Below the pieces are notes generated by a model that worked only from the letters and a program-made list of their open reading frames with translations, ran no database searches and was not told the DNA's origin. A stretch of DNA of 62,000 bases from Cristatella mucedo (lineage: Eukaryota > Bryozoa > Phylactolaemata > Cristatellidae). Position numbers and translations under genes: made by a program. The stretch lies in contig WPIO01000155.1 in assembly GCA_009760855.2 (NCBI GenBank), forward strand, positions 237,501 to 299,500, in the 5' to 3' direction. How positions within the stretch are numbered: the first letter of the stretch is position 1; each line of letters starts with the position of its first letter. Shown piece by piece: positions 1 through 12,329 of this stretch.

Positions 1-1027
1 TGCCTGTAAACATATAGCTGGACAACTCACCGTAGGTAGCTCGCGTCGTTCAGAGTTGGCGGTTTTGTAGATTCGTCCACTGGACGCACACGCCGAGCGC
101 ACACAATGTCCGAAATGATGCGACGGCCCAGCCTCATACAAAGTAGTCTGAGTTCTGGTGTGTTCTGAGGTCTGACCAGAGCCTCAAACGTCGCTCATCT
201 AACAAAAAATAAATGACTTGCGACGCTCCCCCCCCCCGACTGGTATGCAAGAGCAGCCTATCGACTACCGGAATTTCGGGCGATAGACCGTGAAGCGGGT
301 GCGGGTACTACTTTTCTTCATCGAACGTTTATAGTGCTGGCCGGGCCGCTGCTTGCGAGCTCCGCTGCGGCCTTCACAAGATCACGGATGCACCTGAATG
401 TCGGGCAGCGGAATCGAGCGTCGCAGCAGCAGCAGCCGCCGGCAGCGTCCACTGCGAAACTCCGTCCGTCTGTAAATCATCTCTCAGCTCACAGAGCCAG
501 GCAGACGAGAATGCAGTCGGATGCTCACAGAAATGGAAGCCCGAGTGAAGTTCCTTTGTTTTTAACCCCGTACTCGCGGAGACGAACCGCTCCCACACAC
601 CCTTCACCCACCGACGCGCCGGAGGGGCGGAGCAGCGGGTCCAGCGGCGAATCGCAACGACCAATCGGCTGCAAATGCACACGTGCTCCCTACCTGCGGC
701 CTTCGGAGGGCGTAGCGGCAATCCGCCATGGTGTCGTCCCGAGTATATTCAAGTATGCTCGACGTATATTCAAGTGTGGCATCATTCGACGCTGTCTTGG
801 TGCTGCAGTGGACGCTGGTAAACTCGAGCAGGCTTCATAAGGGTCGACGCCCTCGGGGCGTCGCTAGAGCTGCAGCCCCGTAGCTCGTGAGGCGCAAGCA
901 CGCAGAGCTTCAAAGGAAGCGTGTCGCCGTCACACTTGGCCAACTCAAATGAGGTCCAAGTTCAGAAATCTTAATCATTTTCTGCGCCTTAAATGGTAAT
1001 AATAGAGTTAGTGGTGTCTTTTTTGTC
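1..1027. other. Unique sequence, CpG-dense at about 330-730
   Basis: I see no recognisable gene. Open frames on both strands (334-840 plus, 374-721 minus) overlap one another in a CpG-rich, Arg/Ala-coding stretch and match no family I know. The CpG density could mark a promoter or first exon region. Confidence 0.4.
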
Positions 1028-1166
1028 AAGCTGGTTTGGCCCGGCGGTTAAGGTGCTCGTCCCCTAACCAAGGTCAAGTCGAGGTGGTGGCCTCAAGACT
1101 CGTAGCACATGTGAAGCGCTTGAACAGGGATTAGGTTCTCATAGAGTGCTATATAAATACATTATT
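1028..1166 (+). mobile_element. SINE-2 copy
   Basis: The tRNA-related head (ctggtttggcccggcggtta) is followed by a degraded B-box region and the shared tail (gtgaagcgc...agattaggttctc...gtgctatataaat). The plus-strand copy is essentially full length. Confidence 0.7.
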
Positions 1167-1969
1167 TTAAATTGAAATAATTTTTTGTCATTAAAGACAG
1201 ACTTAGAGTAGAAAAATGAGAGACAACTAAAGGAGGCGAACACTTTCAGACTACTGCATATTATCAAGGTTCAAGCAAGGTGAAGGCCAATTCGACGATC
1301 CTGGTGAATTGGAGAATCAGCCGCAGTTAGAGCTAGCCGAGAGAAAGTACTCATGGATATGTGTCTGTACATGTATATGTATCTGTGACACGGATTGCTT
1401 CGTACGGAAAGTGCTCAACGTAAGCATGTAATTTTGAATGAAGACATTCGGAGCGACGGTTGATGCATGCACTCTAATTGCGAACCCCAACACATGCGCT
1501 ATGCGCTAGATTGTCTGGGCTCGCACTACCGTGGAGAAGCGTGTCTCAGCATGACTTGAATGCCATCAAAGAAGTAAGAACGCTTATGCATAGGTTGAGT
1601 TTAATTGAGATAAAGTCTGTTATGAAAGCATTTTCATGATTGGACCACGTAGTAATTTCAATATAAAATGCAAAGAAGCCGTAGGCCGTCAGCCGTGAAA
1701 CTCTGCACAGAAATGAAATTGGCCTCGAGCAAGACCCGATCTCGTTCCGGCTAGAGGCGAGGTCTTTTTTTGAAGACATGTTGGCTCGTTCCCCCGAGGA
1801 GTGACTGGCTCTACGCTCAGCCGATCGAACTCTCGACGAGATGACTTTTGGTTCGACGCTTAACACAGGAATTTAAAACCCGGGCTTTTTAATTTGTCAC
1901 CAAAATGCTCGAGATTAATACCGATAACCTGCAAGAAATGAAAGTGCGCGAAGCTTGTAGTTGCAAAAT
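1167..1969. other. Unique sequence without recognised features
   Basis: Mixed-composition DNA. The minus-strand frame 1546-1866 has no recognisable domain or good splice context. Confidence 0.4.
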
Positions 1970-2040
1970 TGAGTTGCAAACATCACACACGCCTGCTGTG
2001 GTCAGCGACCACAGCAGGCGTGTGTGATGTTTGCAGCTCA
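1970..2040. repeat. Near-perfect hairpin, 29-bp exact arms and 3-nt loop
   Basis: Positions 1975-2003 are the exact reverse complement of 2007-2035, separated only by agc. With one mismatch the arms extend to 1970 and 2040. The core reads cctgctgtggtc/agc/gaccacagcagg. The loop is too short for a typical microRNA precursor. The structure could be a fold-back element or a palindrome formed during repair. Confidence 0.9.
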
Positions 2041-2408
2041 CGTCTCCGCTACACGACGGGTCCAGGCAAGCAGTGACCCATAGCACGGGCGGGAAGCCTC
2101 AACAAACGTATCAATCTGTACATGGACGAATATTTATATGCGGCCGATAGCAGCGGAAGCAAGCAGTAATTTAAAAATACGGAGCAACCGGTTAGATGGG
2201 TATCTGCCATGTGACTAAGGCCCATTACAGAGTTTCGCACAGAGCGATTCTAAAAGAAACTGTATGCAGCCAGCTCGTGGTCACTGGCAGCGTGTTGCAC
2301 GCATATACGATTGAAAACTGGACGCATACACAAGTTATTTGATTGATTTCAACAATATTTTAAAAGCCATATGCAAATGTAGCGATTGGAATTGAGAAAG
2401 ATTGAAAA
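2041..2408. other. Unique sequence without recognised features
   Basis: AT-rich sequence between the hairpin and a SINE-1 copy. I see no supported coding or repeat signal. Confidence 0.35.
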
Positions 2409-2562
2409 CAATACTAGCTGATTTATCAGCCTCATTTGTCTATCGGCAGAAGAGCCTTAACCGCTATCATTACCGCTTGCAGTTAGCAATGTAGAATCGC
2501 CCTCTGCAGGATTCAAACCCACGACCTTGGTTGTGAAGACCGAGAACCTTAACTAAGTGTTT
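2409..2562 (-). mobile_element. SINE-1 copy
   Basis: A reverse-orientation SINE-1. The tail ctagctgatttatcagcctc comes first, then the conserved middle (gaagagccttaaccgctatca), then the B-box region (gattcaaacccacgacc) and a degraded tRNA head. Confidence 0.7.
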
Positions 2563-2805
2563 TACAGCGAATGCTCAAATCAACAATTATGCCTTTTTAA
2601 GTTTGCAGAACAATTTTTGATGTTGTAAATACCTTTATTTGCTTATTTAACCGGTGGCAGCTGACGTCTGTGGAACTGTCTTTCTACGCAGACTCCAAGA
2701 ATTGACGCTGCACGTAACTCAACCACAGATGAAGAGATTACAGTACAGGTCATTTGTGGAAAGTTATAGCGTAAGTTGACGCGGAGAGGATAGAGACCGA
2801 GAGCG

Positions 2806-3271
<466 letters not shown>

Positions 3272-3548
3272 ATAAATTTCAGTCACATGTCACAATCGTG
3301 GCTTTGATAATCTACTGAAGAGTGAACTTGAAGCCGTGACGATGGTCTTTTAGTGCACGCATTCCTCAATAGCCTTAGATAGAAAGCTTTCAAATAAAAG
3401 CTTGATTGAGGAAGCACCGTGTTCGTGCGTCTACGTCCTTGCCGGTGACTGGCTCCTACTATGATTGCGATGAGCTCCTGACGCGGAATAACAAGTCGGA
3501 GAAGTAAGTAGAATGAGAGAGGTAGCGAGCTAGTGTAATCAAGAGAAA

Positions 3549-3564
3549 TAGAGAGAGAGAGAGA

Positions 3565-3607
<43 letters not shown>

Positions 3608-3664
3608 TGAGGAGTGGATAGGATGAGGAAACAGTAATGGCAATGCGAACGTGTGCGTGTGTGC

Positions 3665-3717
<53 letters not shown>

Positions 3718-3723
3718 TGCGTG
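3549..3723. repeat. (GA)n, (GT)n and (GTGC)n microsatellites
   Basis: (GA)n at 3549-3605 is followed after a short unique gap by (GT)n at about 3651-3699 and then about six gtgc units to 3723. The Thr/His frames here are artefacts of the repeat. Confidence 0.95.
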
Positions 3724-3806
3724 TGAGCAGGCGTGCTTGCATGTGTATGTGTTAATAAAAAAGATAGAAAGTACGATGAGGAGAAAAACAAGAAGGTGGA
3801 AGAGCA

Positions 3807-4135
3807 GGTGGAGGAGATCGATGAGGAGGGGAAGAGGAATATAATAGAGAGGTGGAGGAGATTGACGAGGAGGGGAAGAGGAATATAATAGAGAGGTGGA
3901 GGAGATCGACGAGGAGGGGAAGAGGAATATAATAGAGAGGTGGAGGAGATTGACGAGGAGGGGAAGAGGAATATAATAGAGAGGTGGAGGAGATTGACGA
4001 GGAGGGGAAGAGGAATATAATAGAGTGGTGGAGGAGATTGACGAGGAGGGGAAGAGGAATATAATAGAGAGGTGGAGGAGATTGACGAGGAGGGGAAGAG
4101 GAATATAATAGAGAGGTGGAGGAGATTGACGAGGC
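3807..4135. repeat. 44-bp minisatellite, about 7.5 copies
   Basis: The unit begins aggaatataatagagaggtg and ends gacgaggaggggaag (44 bp). Most copies differ at one or two bases (gatcgatg, gatcgacg, gattgacg variants; one agtggtgg). Each unit contains TAA/TAG, so it is not a coding repeat in this reading. Confidence 0.93.
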
Positions 4136-5387
4136 GAATGGCGAATAGAAGAAGGAGCAGAGCTTTTAGATGAGCTGACGATGAGTGGCTTTTGAGCGTT
4201 TTACGTGTCTACTCCGCTGATCAATTAGCTCTATATATACATAACTGTCTACAACTGTGCGATTTCACACAGTGTAAGCAAGTGCTATAGGTGGAGACTT
4301 TACGCTCAAGTGGCCAAACACTCGTCATCTCACGAAGTAAAGATTAAATGAAAAACGTGGCGGAGTCAGGAAACAGTCGGTTCAGAAAGTAGCTCGGCTG
4401 TAGAGGAAGGGTACATCGGGAAAAGAAGAGCCATTGTTAGTGGTAGGAAATACGATATCGTCCTGGCGCCAGGGTAGTGCTTACTCATTCTAATCTTTAT
4501 TGTCCTTAGTCATGAGAGTACATGCTCAGTATGTCTTAGTAACAGCGATCGCCTTGCTCTTTTGTGAAAGCAATCGTACTACCCGGAAGTTGTCAAGGTG
4601 AACATCAAAGATAAGAACTTTAAGGGACATTCTCTATTTCATTTTGGGATGGTTTTTTGTGAGAACCTGAACCAGTCGCTCGGATTTTTCAGCCCTGTTT
4701 TTTAAAGGAAAGCGATGAACCAATGAAGCGAAACTGTTCCGATTCGCTGCTTTCTCTTTCCTGTTCAGCTTTCTGTGCACTCTGCGATGTTCCTTATCAA
4801 TGGTTCGACGAAGGTAGCAGCCTAGACCTTTGCTTCCAGTAGCTTTGGTATATACGTGTTGGAGGTACTCGAAAGCTGCCGGCTAGCTGCCTGTAGATAT
4901 GACAAGTTCATTTATGAGGTTTTTTAACTTGAGATCATCATTTTCATTGTCTTGATTTGCAAAGCTAGTATCAGCAGCTCATAAAGCCTACCAGTGGCTA
5001 CTGCCTGACATTGTTCTTAGACCTACCGAGACCCTGGTCTGCTATGGTCTGTACCTTTTATGATATCGTGCCTTAGTGTCTCGACCTTCCCACAGTCAAA
5101 GAAAGGAAAACATTATGAAGCAACCCAGGAGACCCATGAGAAATGGCGTCTTTTTGAACTCTGTAATGTCCTACGAGCTATAGTTGCCATACTTGAAGGC
5201 ACATAGCAGCATATCAACACTAATGTAGTCCTCTTAGTGATACACAGAGTTAGCCATTGGGGAGACTAGTATTTTTTCCGGTAACAAAGTAGCTTGGATA
5301 TGAGGCTCCTTTGCGACAGTCTATGAATAGGCACCATTCACAAAGCTTGCAAGTGATTCTTATAATATATTTCAACAATATATTTCC
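4136..5387. other. Unique sequence without recognised features
   Basis: More than 1.2 kb with no long open frame, no family repeat that I recognise and no simple tract. Confidence 0.4.
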
Positions 5388-5518
5388 TTTATATAGCGCC
5401 CCAAGAGAACTTAATCTCTATTCAGGCGCTTCACATATGCCTCGGGGCTCGAGCCCACGACCTCAGTCAGACTTTGGTCGGGGCGAGCACCTTAACCGCT
5501 AGACCAAACCAGCTCGGC
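5388..5518 (-). mobile_element. SINE-2 copy, well preserved
   Basis: In reverse orientation: the tail atatagcgccccaagagaac, then taatctctattcaggcgctt, the B-box tcgagcccacgacc, and the tRNA head ccgctagaccaaaccag. Its sequence is nearly the same as the copy at 42770-42912. Confidence 0.82.
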
Positions 5519-5740
5519 AATATAGACCGGCTCATTGTCGCAGAGGCACAGCCCATGTTGCCGAATGAAAAGTTAGAAAAGTTGGTGATGCTCTCTCTGA
5601 TGAGTTACGTTCACACTTTCATCCAACAAGGTCCACTCCTCGATGTTGTATGGCAGAAGCTCAGCATTAGTAAGAATAAGGTCTCTGACAAGATCATTGA
5701 GGTCTTTCTGGTTGGGGAAGTACAACTTTCTCTCCTCTGC

Positions 5741-5865
5741 TCTGATTTGGCCCAACGGTTAAACCTTTGACGGCTGAAGTCAAGGTGCTTGCCTTTAAAG
5801 ACCGATGTCGTGGGCTCCAGCCCTGCAGCACACGCAAAGCCCTGGATGGAGATTCAATTCGAATA
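5741..5865 (+). mobile_element. SINE-2 copy, tail diverged
   Basis: The head tgatttggcccaacggttaa, a B-box region (gtgggctccagccctg) and an eroded tail (gcaaagccctggatggagatt) abut an (AAT)n tract belonging to the next element. Confidence 0.6.
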
Positions 5866-5935
5866 ATAATAATAATAATAGTAATGCACTTAATAAAGCA
5901 CCCTTAGAGAACTCAATCTCTTTATAGGCGCTTTC
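5866..5935 (-). mobile_element. LINE-A solo 3' tail
   Basis: In reverse orientation: (AAT)n, then acttaataaagcaccctta, gagaactcaatctctttata and ggcgcttt. This is the last 60-70 bp of LINE-A with no coding part. Confidence 0.7.
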
Positions 5936-7099
5936 CGAGAGACTGTACAAATGAACTACTAATTTTCTTATTTTCGGAATTGGAGTCTGAACGTGGAATA
6001 CCTACTCCGCTGCCTGAATGGCTGAATCTCTCAAAATGGCTGATCACTTTTCAAAGGGTGGGGACGAAAACTTAGTATAGTGTGGTACTGCGTCGCTAAA
6101 TAAAGGAGTTCGCGAATACTTGACGAGACGTGCTTCGTCGCGAAACCGACGTTTGGAAGGGTCCACAGTGTAGGAAGTAGCAGCAGATCGAGTGAACAGT
6201 GGGTTCTCGCCAAATCCTGTCGATATATTGGTAATTCTTGGTATATCTTAGTAATTATTTGCATAAACACTTCATGGCTCTTTTAAATCCCCGTACTAGG
6301 CTGATAATATACCTGCATTGTATGCATTAAATTATATTTTTCCCGAATTTCCTAATATTGTTCAAGAAAATGCATTCAGCCATGACTTCTTGTTCACCAT
6401 ATTTTCACGAGTTCTCGTGATGTATCGGCGCATGAAGTAAAAGGCCCCGAGCTTGTCTTGATCCAGGATAGGTAGGCCGGAGTATGCGTCCCGTGGCCTA
6501 GAAAATTTCAGCAGACACTTTCACGAATTTTGTTTTCGCTCTGGTGTTCATAAGTCATCCACAGACTTGTCAAAATGTATAAGCGTCAGAAACAGCCACC
6601 GATCATTTTATTGCATCACTCTAGTCTTATTTAAAACAAAATAAAATTGGTTGTTCGTGTCAGGCACCAATAGCAATAACCCTTTTATGAAAAACTCTGA
6701 AGCGTTGCGTTCGTCGAACAGTCAACAATTCTGGCGGCAGCACATGGTGAGTCCTATTTATATGCTACATAGATTTATTTTACATGTGCGCGAGCCTTAG
6801 ATCCGCACCATGTCTGACAGCGAACCCCCGAAGAACTGCTATTAACACTAAAACTCTGGTCGCAGGTGCGAATCGTAATTTGGGAATTTCTAAATTTATT
6901 CTAGGAATAAGGAAATAGGAGGATGCTATATAAAATGCATTATTATTATTATTATTATTATTATGCAGACGCTTTTAAACGCACTACAGCGGATTCACTA
7001 AGCTTGCACCACTTGTCTCTGACCACCGCTGCTTCCCCTGCTGTCTGTTTATCAACTTTAAACGTTTGTCCTTAATTGAAGGTACCACCACACTCTTGC
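5936..7099. other. Unique sequence with one eroded 3'-tail fragment
   Basis: No gene is recognised. At about 6915-6964 an eroded element tail (gaggatgctatataaaatgc) ends in (ATT)n and is probably the last bases of a SINE-2 or LINE-A copy. The remainder is unremarkable. Confidence 0.4.
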
Positions 7100-7310
7100 C
7101 CAAGCCTAACTCGGCACAACTATGTCGTAATCAGGCTAGACATCGTACCATCCGTTCTTCTGAATCAATTCATTGAGCTACGCCTCGAACCAACCTCAAA
7201 TCATTTAAAGACGTTGCCTTTACTTCTTATGCCCCCAAAGCCTGGGACTCACTCCCAACCGACAATAAAATATCCTACAATTTCAACATAACATTTTTTA
7301 AAGAGCCTGA
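7100..7310 (+). mobile_element. LINE-A degenerate C-terminal fragment
   Basis: The frame reads HNYVVIRLDIVPSV and then PTSNHLKTLPLLLMPPKPGTH. This parallels the LINE-A block HRTTRF..., [23 protein letters not shown]. It is heavily mutated. Confidence 0.55.
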
Positions 7311-8087
7311 CGAACCTTAACCACCGGACGATAAACACGCCTATTGCTGTTGCGAACAGCAAACGCTGGTAAATTTGTAATCATGGATTGTCATACATGT
7401 GCTTATGTCTGCTTATAAAGCACACGTCATCGCAAACAATGTTGAAATAAAGCATGAGTAAAGAGTCTAAAAAATGATTTAATTCTCCGTAAGCTCAATT
7501 AAAATTTTCAAGTACTTTTATAACCAATGGTTAATGAAATGCACGCATCACGCTTCGACGAGAATGCAAAAATAATCACGTATCATGCTTTGGCGAGTAC
7601 GCTAAAGCACAAACGATGACACTCGTGGTAACCACACAAAGCATACACACACACACACACACAAAATAAAATAGTTCAATCGAAAGAAGGGCAGCACAAC
7701 AGAGCAGCCGCTGATTAGCTGAGGCTTAAATTAGATGCAGTCACTGGAGGTGGTGACCGATCCTGGAAGCAAGCTTCAGACGTGCGGCGTACACGAACTG
7801 AACGCCAAATGATTACCAAAAGATCTTGATGTAACAGAAGGAGAGGTGTTGGTTGCAACACGAAGCTACGGAGCGGGCGGTCCGAGAGCGCACAGGGGAA
7901 GCGAGGAGGTCAAGGACAGGTGGGCTGCTGTACTCGAGGCTAGTGAAGCGAGCTATAAGCCAGACCTTGACCCCTTTAAAGCTGTTTTCCACTTGGCTCT
8001 GCCGATAACATGTTCCACACTGGCAGCCTTCGGAGAGCCTTCAGAGCAAGAACCTTTTATAGTAGGATTCTTTACTAGTAATAATAG
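7311..8087. other. Unique sequence with a short (AC)n
   Basis: A short (AC)n lies at 7646-7664. The frame 7846-8256 runs from unique sequence into a LINE tail, so I do not treat it as a gene. Confidence 0.4.
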
Positions 8088-8218
8088 CAATAATACTAGT
8101 AATAATAGCAATATGGCATTTGCTATAGCGTCCTCACAGAACTCATTCTCTTTCCAGGCACTTTACATTCGCTGCAAAGGAAGCACGATCGAATGGTTAG
8201 TGGTAGCATGCTCAACGG
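8088..8218 (-). mobile_element. LINE-A 3' tail fragment
   Basis: In reverse orientation: (AAT)-like tract, ctcacagaactcattctctt, ccaggcactttacattcgct, then the 3' UTR segment gatcgaatggttagtggtag. Confidence 0.65.
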
Positions 8219-8829
8219 CAGCTAGCACAACCCATGCGCCAAACCAAGCCAGCTGAATCGCAAGGTTATTCGCTAACCATTGCGATAAATGATTTTTTTG
8301 GGTAGTAATCGAGTGGCATGACCAATTTTGTTATAGTCTTATGAGTGCATCTTTAATTTCAAGTTGTCATTAGTTATGGTACCATAATTATGAGCGTTTG
8401 ATGGCGGAAACACTTGGCATCTCTAATTAAGAATAAAGTCATCAGTTTTCTTCCATACTCGTCTCATTTCTCTGATCTTTAGCTAGTTTCTATCATAATT
8501 TACTTTTTTTAAAGCACGGTCGGCATTCGGGACAGATAAAAAGGTCAAGCTACCAATCGCGGCAGGTGATTCTAAAGGTTTGAATGCTAATTAGTACAGT
8601 CGGCAGTCGGCGGCGAACACGTAAGTAGCCGAGAGTAGATGGACATGATAATAATGTTCCTGAGATATACCCTACTCGCTATCTAATGCAGAATCACAAG
8701 GACTGAGAAACGCCGCTGGTGAAACTCCACTGGTGACTGGTTTGCTTAAAGACAAGTAACTGGCTCCAATGACTTGGATTTGACGGGGTTCGCTAGACCC
8801 GATTCAAAACACGCTTGAGTCTTGTCAAA
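8219..8829. other. Unique sequence without recognised features
   Basis: Mixed sequence with no supported open frame or repeat. Confidence 0.35.
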
Positions 8830-9830
8830 AATAATTATAGTAAAAATAGTAATAAATTTTTTTACTGCCCTCAGAGAACCTAATCTCTTTCTATGCAATT
8901 TAAATTTTCAGCAAAGGAAGAATGATTGAATGGTTTATGGTAGCATATTCAATCTCAGCAATGGTTAGAGGTGACATGTACAGGGTCAGCATGCAAAAAT
9001 GGTTGCTGGCAGCATGCACAGTGTTAGCACGCGTAAGAATACAGAGGACGAATCACATGCATTCACTAACTACTGCAAAACAGATATGTTTTAGCTTCTT
9101 TATAAATGAAGTCGAGTCAGGGGATGTGGTGACACCAGCCGGAAGTCAGTTCTAGGCTTTGAGAGCAAACGAACTAAAGGCACGGTATCCAAGGATTTCA
9201 GTTACGTACGAGTTGTAGCTAAACGAGTTGATTCAGAAAAGCAGGTGGTACGATGCTTAACATGATGGAGGGAATAGATCTGATAGGTAGGCAGAAGGCA
9301 AAGAACGAGGGGACCTAAAAGTGAGTGACGGAACCTTGAAGTCGACGCCCTGCATTACTGGGAGCCAGTGCAGGTAGGCGAGAAGTGGTGAGAGGTGGCG
9401 ACTGCGACGCTCACGAACGACGTCTGGCTGCCGATTGTTGTACCAGCTTATAAGCTAATAAGCACCAGATTACACAGGCCGGTAGACCAGCAAGCAGTGG
9501 GTTACAGAAGTCGAGAAGAAATGTCACAAATGGGACCAATTTGGATGTAGTATCCCTGTCTCAGCAAGCCCAAATTTTAGCAATGTTATATGGCTGAAAG
9601 TAGGCAGACTTTACTGAGGAGCTAATCTGGCATTCTAATGAATGGTAACTTTTGAACTGGGCACCTAGATTTTGTGCAGATTCAACAGGAGATATTCTGG
9701 CAGAGCCGCCATTGAGCTTTAGGTTTTCCAATTCCTGAATCATACTTGGTTTGCCCATAACTAAAAATTTGGTTTGATATTCATTAAATTTAGGATAGTT
9801 TGCTGCCATTCACGTGCGGAGGTCATAATA
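8830..9830 (-). mobile_element. LINE-A 3' portion (1 kb)
   Basis: Reverse-orientation copy. From left to right it shows the (AAT)-rich tail and stem-loop, the 3' UTR with paired gcatgcacagtg-type repeats, the end of the ORF, and the region coding KPSMIQELENLKLNGGSARISPVESAQNLGAQF just after the RT domain. Many stops and frameshifts are present. It is directly followed by the tail of another LINE-A copy. Confidence 0.8.
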
Positions 9831-11100
9831 AAAATAATAATAATACACTTGATAAAACGCCCTCAGAGAACTCAATCTCTCTCTAGGCGCTTTACATTGG
9901 CTGCAAAGGCAAACGCGATTGAATGGTGAGTGATATCATGCTTGATAAACAAACAATCAATCAACAAACAAACCATATGAATAACATGGTTAGGCGAGAC
10001 ATGCACAGGGTCACCATGCACGTGTGTTTTGTGGCAGCATGCACAGTTTCAGCACGCATAAGCACGTGAAGGACGAATCACAGGGACCCACTAAATGCTG
10101 TCCTAAATAGGTGTGTTTTTAAGTTCCTTTTAAATGTGGTCAGGTCAGGGGGATATTCTGACGCAGGTCGGGAGGAAGTTCCAGGCTTTGGAAGCATACG
10201 AGCTAAATGCACGGTATCCAAAGGATTTGAGGATTGTGAGAGATATTGATAGACTGTCAGTTTCCGTAAAGCGGGTGGTACGATGCTTGGCCTGGTGGGG
10301 GAGTAGATCTGAAAGATAGGCTGGAGCCAAAGAATGAAGTGACCTAAAAGTGAACGACAAAACCTTGAAGTCGATCTGTTGCTTGACTGGTAGCCGGTGC
10401 AGGTCGGCGAGAAGTGGTGTGATGTGGCAACTGCGACGCTCACGACAGACAAGCCTAGCTGCAGAGTTTTGGCCCAGCTGTAAGAACTTGATTGCACATG
10501 CCGGTAGACCACCAAGCAGCGAGTTAGAAAAGTCAAGACGGGATGTCACAAATACATGGACCAACCAATGTGGTATCCTTAAAGTAGGCAGACTTAGCTG
10601 TGGAGCAGATGTAGTCGTCTAACGAAAGGTCACTTTGGAAAATTACGCCTAGATTTCGTGGTGATTCAACAGGAGATATGCTGGCAGAGCCGCTAGCAGG
10701 TCATCAATACATGCACCAAGGAAGCTGAGGGGATTCGATGTACTAGAGAGCTGGGAGGAGTCAAAGGAAAGAATGAATAAGTGTAGTCTGCTTAGAAGTG
10801 AAAGCCTAGATTGTGCCTGGAAATCTCATCAGCAAGAGCGAGAGTCTAAGCAGTGACAAGAAACGGACCGAAAGCATAGAGTCCTGAGGTACCTCATACT
10901 TCAGAGGTCCCTCTGATAATCTTTGTCCATTCACAGCAACACTCTGGAGACTCGCACTGAGATATGATTTAAACCATTGCAGTGCAATACCAGCGATACC
11001 CAGGTGAGATGAGAGGCGCACGAGAAGGACTTAGTGATTAATAGTATCAAAAACTACCGACAGATCAAGCAAAAGTAGCGAGATTGGTATCTGTTCGCTA
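9831..11100 (-). mobile_element. LINE-A copy with C-terminal ORF and partial RT
   Basis: Reverse orientation. After the (AAT)n tail and 3' UTR come conserved C-terminal blocks ([60 protein letters not shown]). Further right is part of the reverse transcriptase (LGIAGIALQWFKSYLS, then LKYEVPQDSML where GVPQGSVL is expected). The region is split across frames and lacks an intact YADD box, so the copy is dead. The 5' half is missing. Confidence 0.82.
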
Positions 11101-11444
11101 TCGCTCAGGGCCAATGGGTTCTGATCAGTTCGATTACTTTGAACGCAGTCAGCATTTAATGAAGTTAGTTATGACAGAAATAACGCAATGGCGTCTTTTG
11201 TGGTAATCTTCATTCTATTTTGCGGACGAAATCCACAAATTAAGCTCTATTTCTCATAAGATGTAAAAACCTCGACACAGTAAGTGAATGCATATTACCG
11301 AGGCCTAATTCCCAAAAAGGGGCAGAGGAAAGCAAGTCCCGAAATGACGACTTCACCAAACTGTTCTCAATATATGTCGACCGAGATTGGAGGAGCCCAG
11401 TGGAGTCTTCCAGGCGCTCGAGATGCCATTTTATGAGACGGCAG
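11101..11444. other. Unique sequence without recognised features
   Basis: Short spacer between a LINE-A copy and a LINE-B 3' end. I recognise nothing in it. Confidence 0.35.
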
Positions 11445-11575
11445 CTCTTATCACTAGAATGCGTACCGAAAGCCGCTCAGGCTGTGAGTGCGCTATATAA
11501 AGCTCTCCTGCGTAACACCCACATGGCCTTTTATGACTTTGTGGAGTTACAGACGGAGATACATTACATTACATC
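11445..11575 (+). mobile_element. LINE-B 3' end
   Basis: Plus-strand 3' UTR: aatgcgtaccgaaagccgct, gagtgcgctatataaagctc, ttttatgactttgtggagtt, ending in a (TACATT)n tail. This is the complement of the LINE-B ends at 19283 and 49480. Confidence 0.75.
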
Positions 11576-12329
11576 GCAAATCAGACGATCGTGCGGCCAT
11601 CAAGTTATGATGGCCGTCGGTTCTCTGTCACATACATTCGCTCCTTAAATATAGCGAAAAGTAAAACGGTTAGCAAGTTAAAAGACTCGAAAGCGGCAGA
11701 AGTGCCTTAGCGGCTATCAGAACACTTATTGTTCAGTCTAAGGTATTGCTTGCTGCAGGCCTCAAATCGTATCACGTGGGCTGTGAAGCGTGAGCATACT
11801 TTCTATAATAATCCGAGAGTCGCTCCGTTGCTATGCTTTCTTCCGTGGGGCCAAAGCTTAGTCGCGATATAAAGTCATTAAGCGTAATTTGAATACTTGA
11901 ATTTTTTCAAAGTGCATCAGAGACATCAGCTACGCTGCTCGAGATAGATGCACAGCCTGTACAAGTTGATAATAATTATGGCACCAGATTGAACGGACCC
12001 GAGTAGAATTCTACCGCCATCTGCAATCCGCCATCTTGGGGGAGTGGCTACTTTCGTAACTTGGCGCTAGCCTCTCAGGGACGAGTGACGTAATGCCGAT
12101 GAATCGCCCTCGGAATCGCGGCAAGCGACCGGCGGCTGCAGCGCCAGTGCAGGTGTACGCGGACGGCGGCGGGCGAACGCGGCTCGACGACTAGCAGCGC
12201 CCGAGCAGACGACAAGTCGCCCGTCGCAAGTCGCAGCGTCGACAAGTCGCTATTCGACAGCGAATGAGGGTTTCAGGCGTTCAACAGTATGGCACGGTAT
12301 GCCTGGGCATCCTATCACCTCAACGCGAC
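11576..12329. other. Unique sequence, CpG-dense at about 12100-12270
   Basis: No gene is recognised. A CpG-rich stretch follows a block with the motif ccgccatcttgg, so this may be a promoter region. Confidence 0.4.
12028..12039 (-). promoter_or_regulatory. YY1-type motif
   Basis: ccgccatcttgg matches the core of the animal YY1 site (CCGCCATNTTG on one strand). A second partial motif, accgccatctg, lies 15 bp upstream, and a CpG-dense block begins about 70 bp downstream. Function is inferred from the motif only. Confidence 0.35.

Noticed and set aside
3807-4135. CRISPR-like direct repeats
   Set aside because: The units are contiguous with no unique spacers, in an animal genome; this is a minisatellite.
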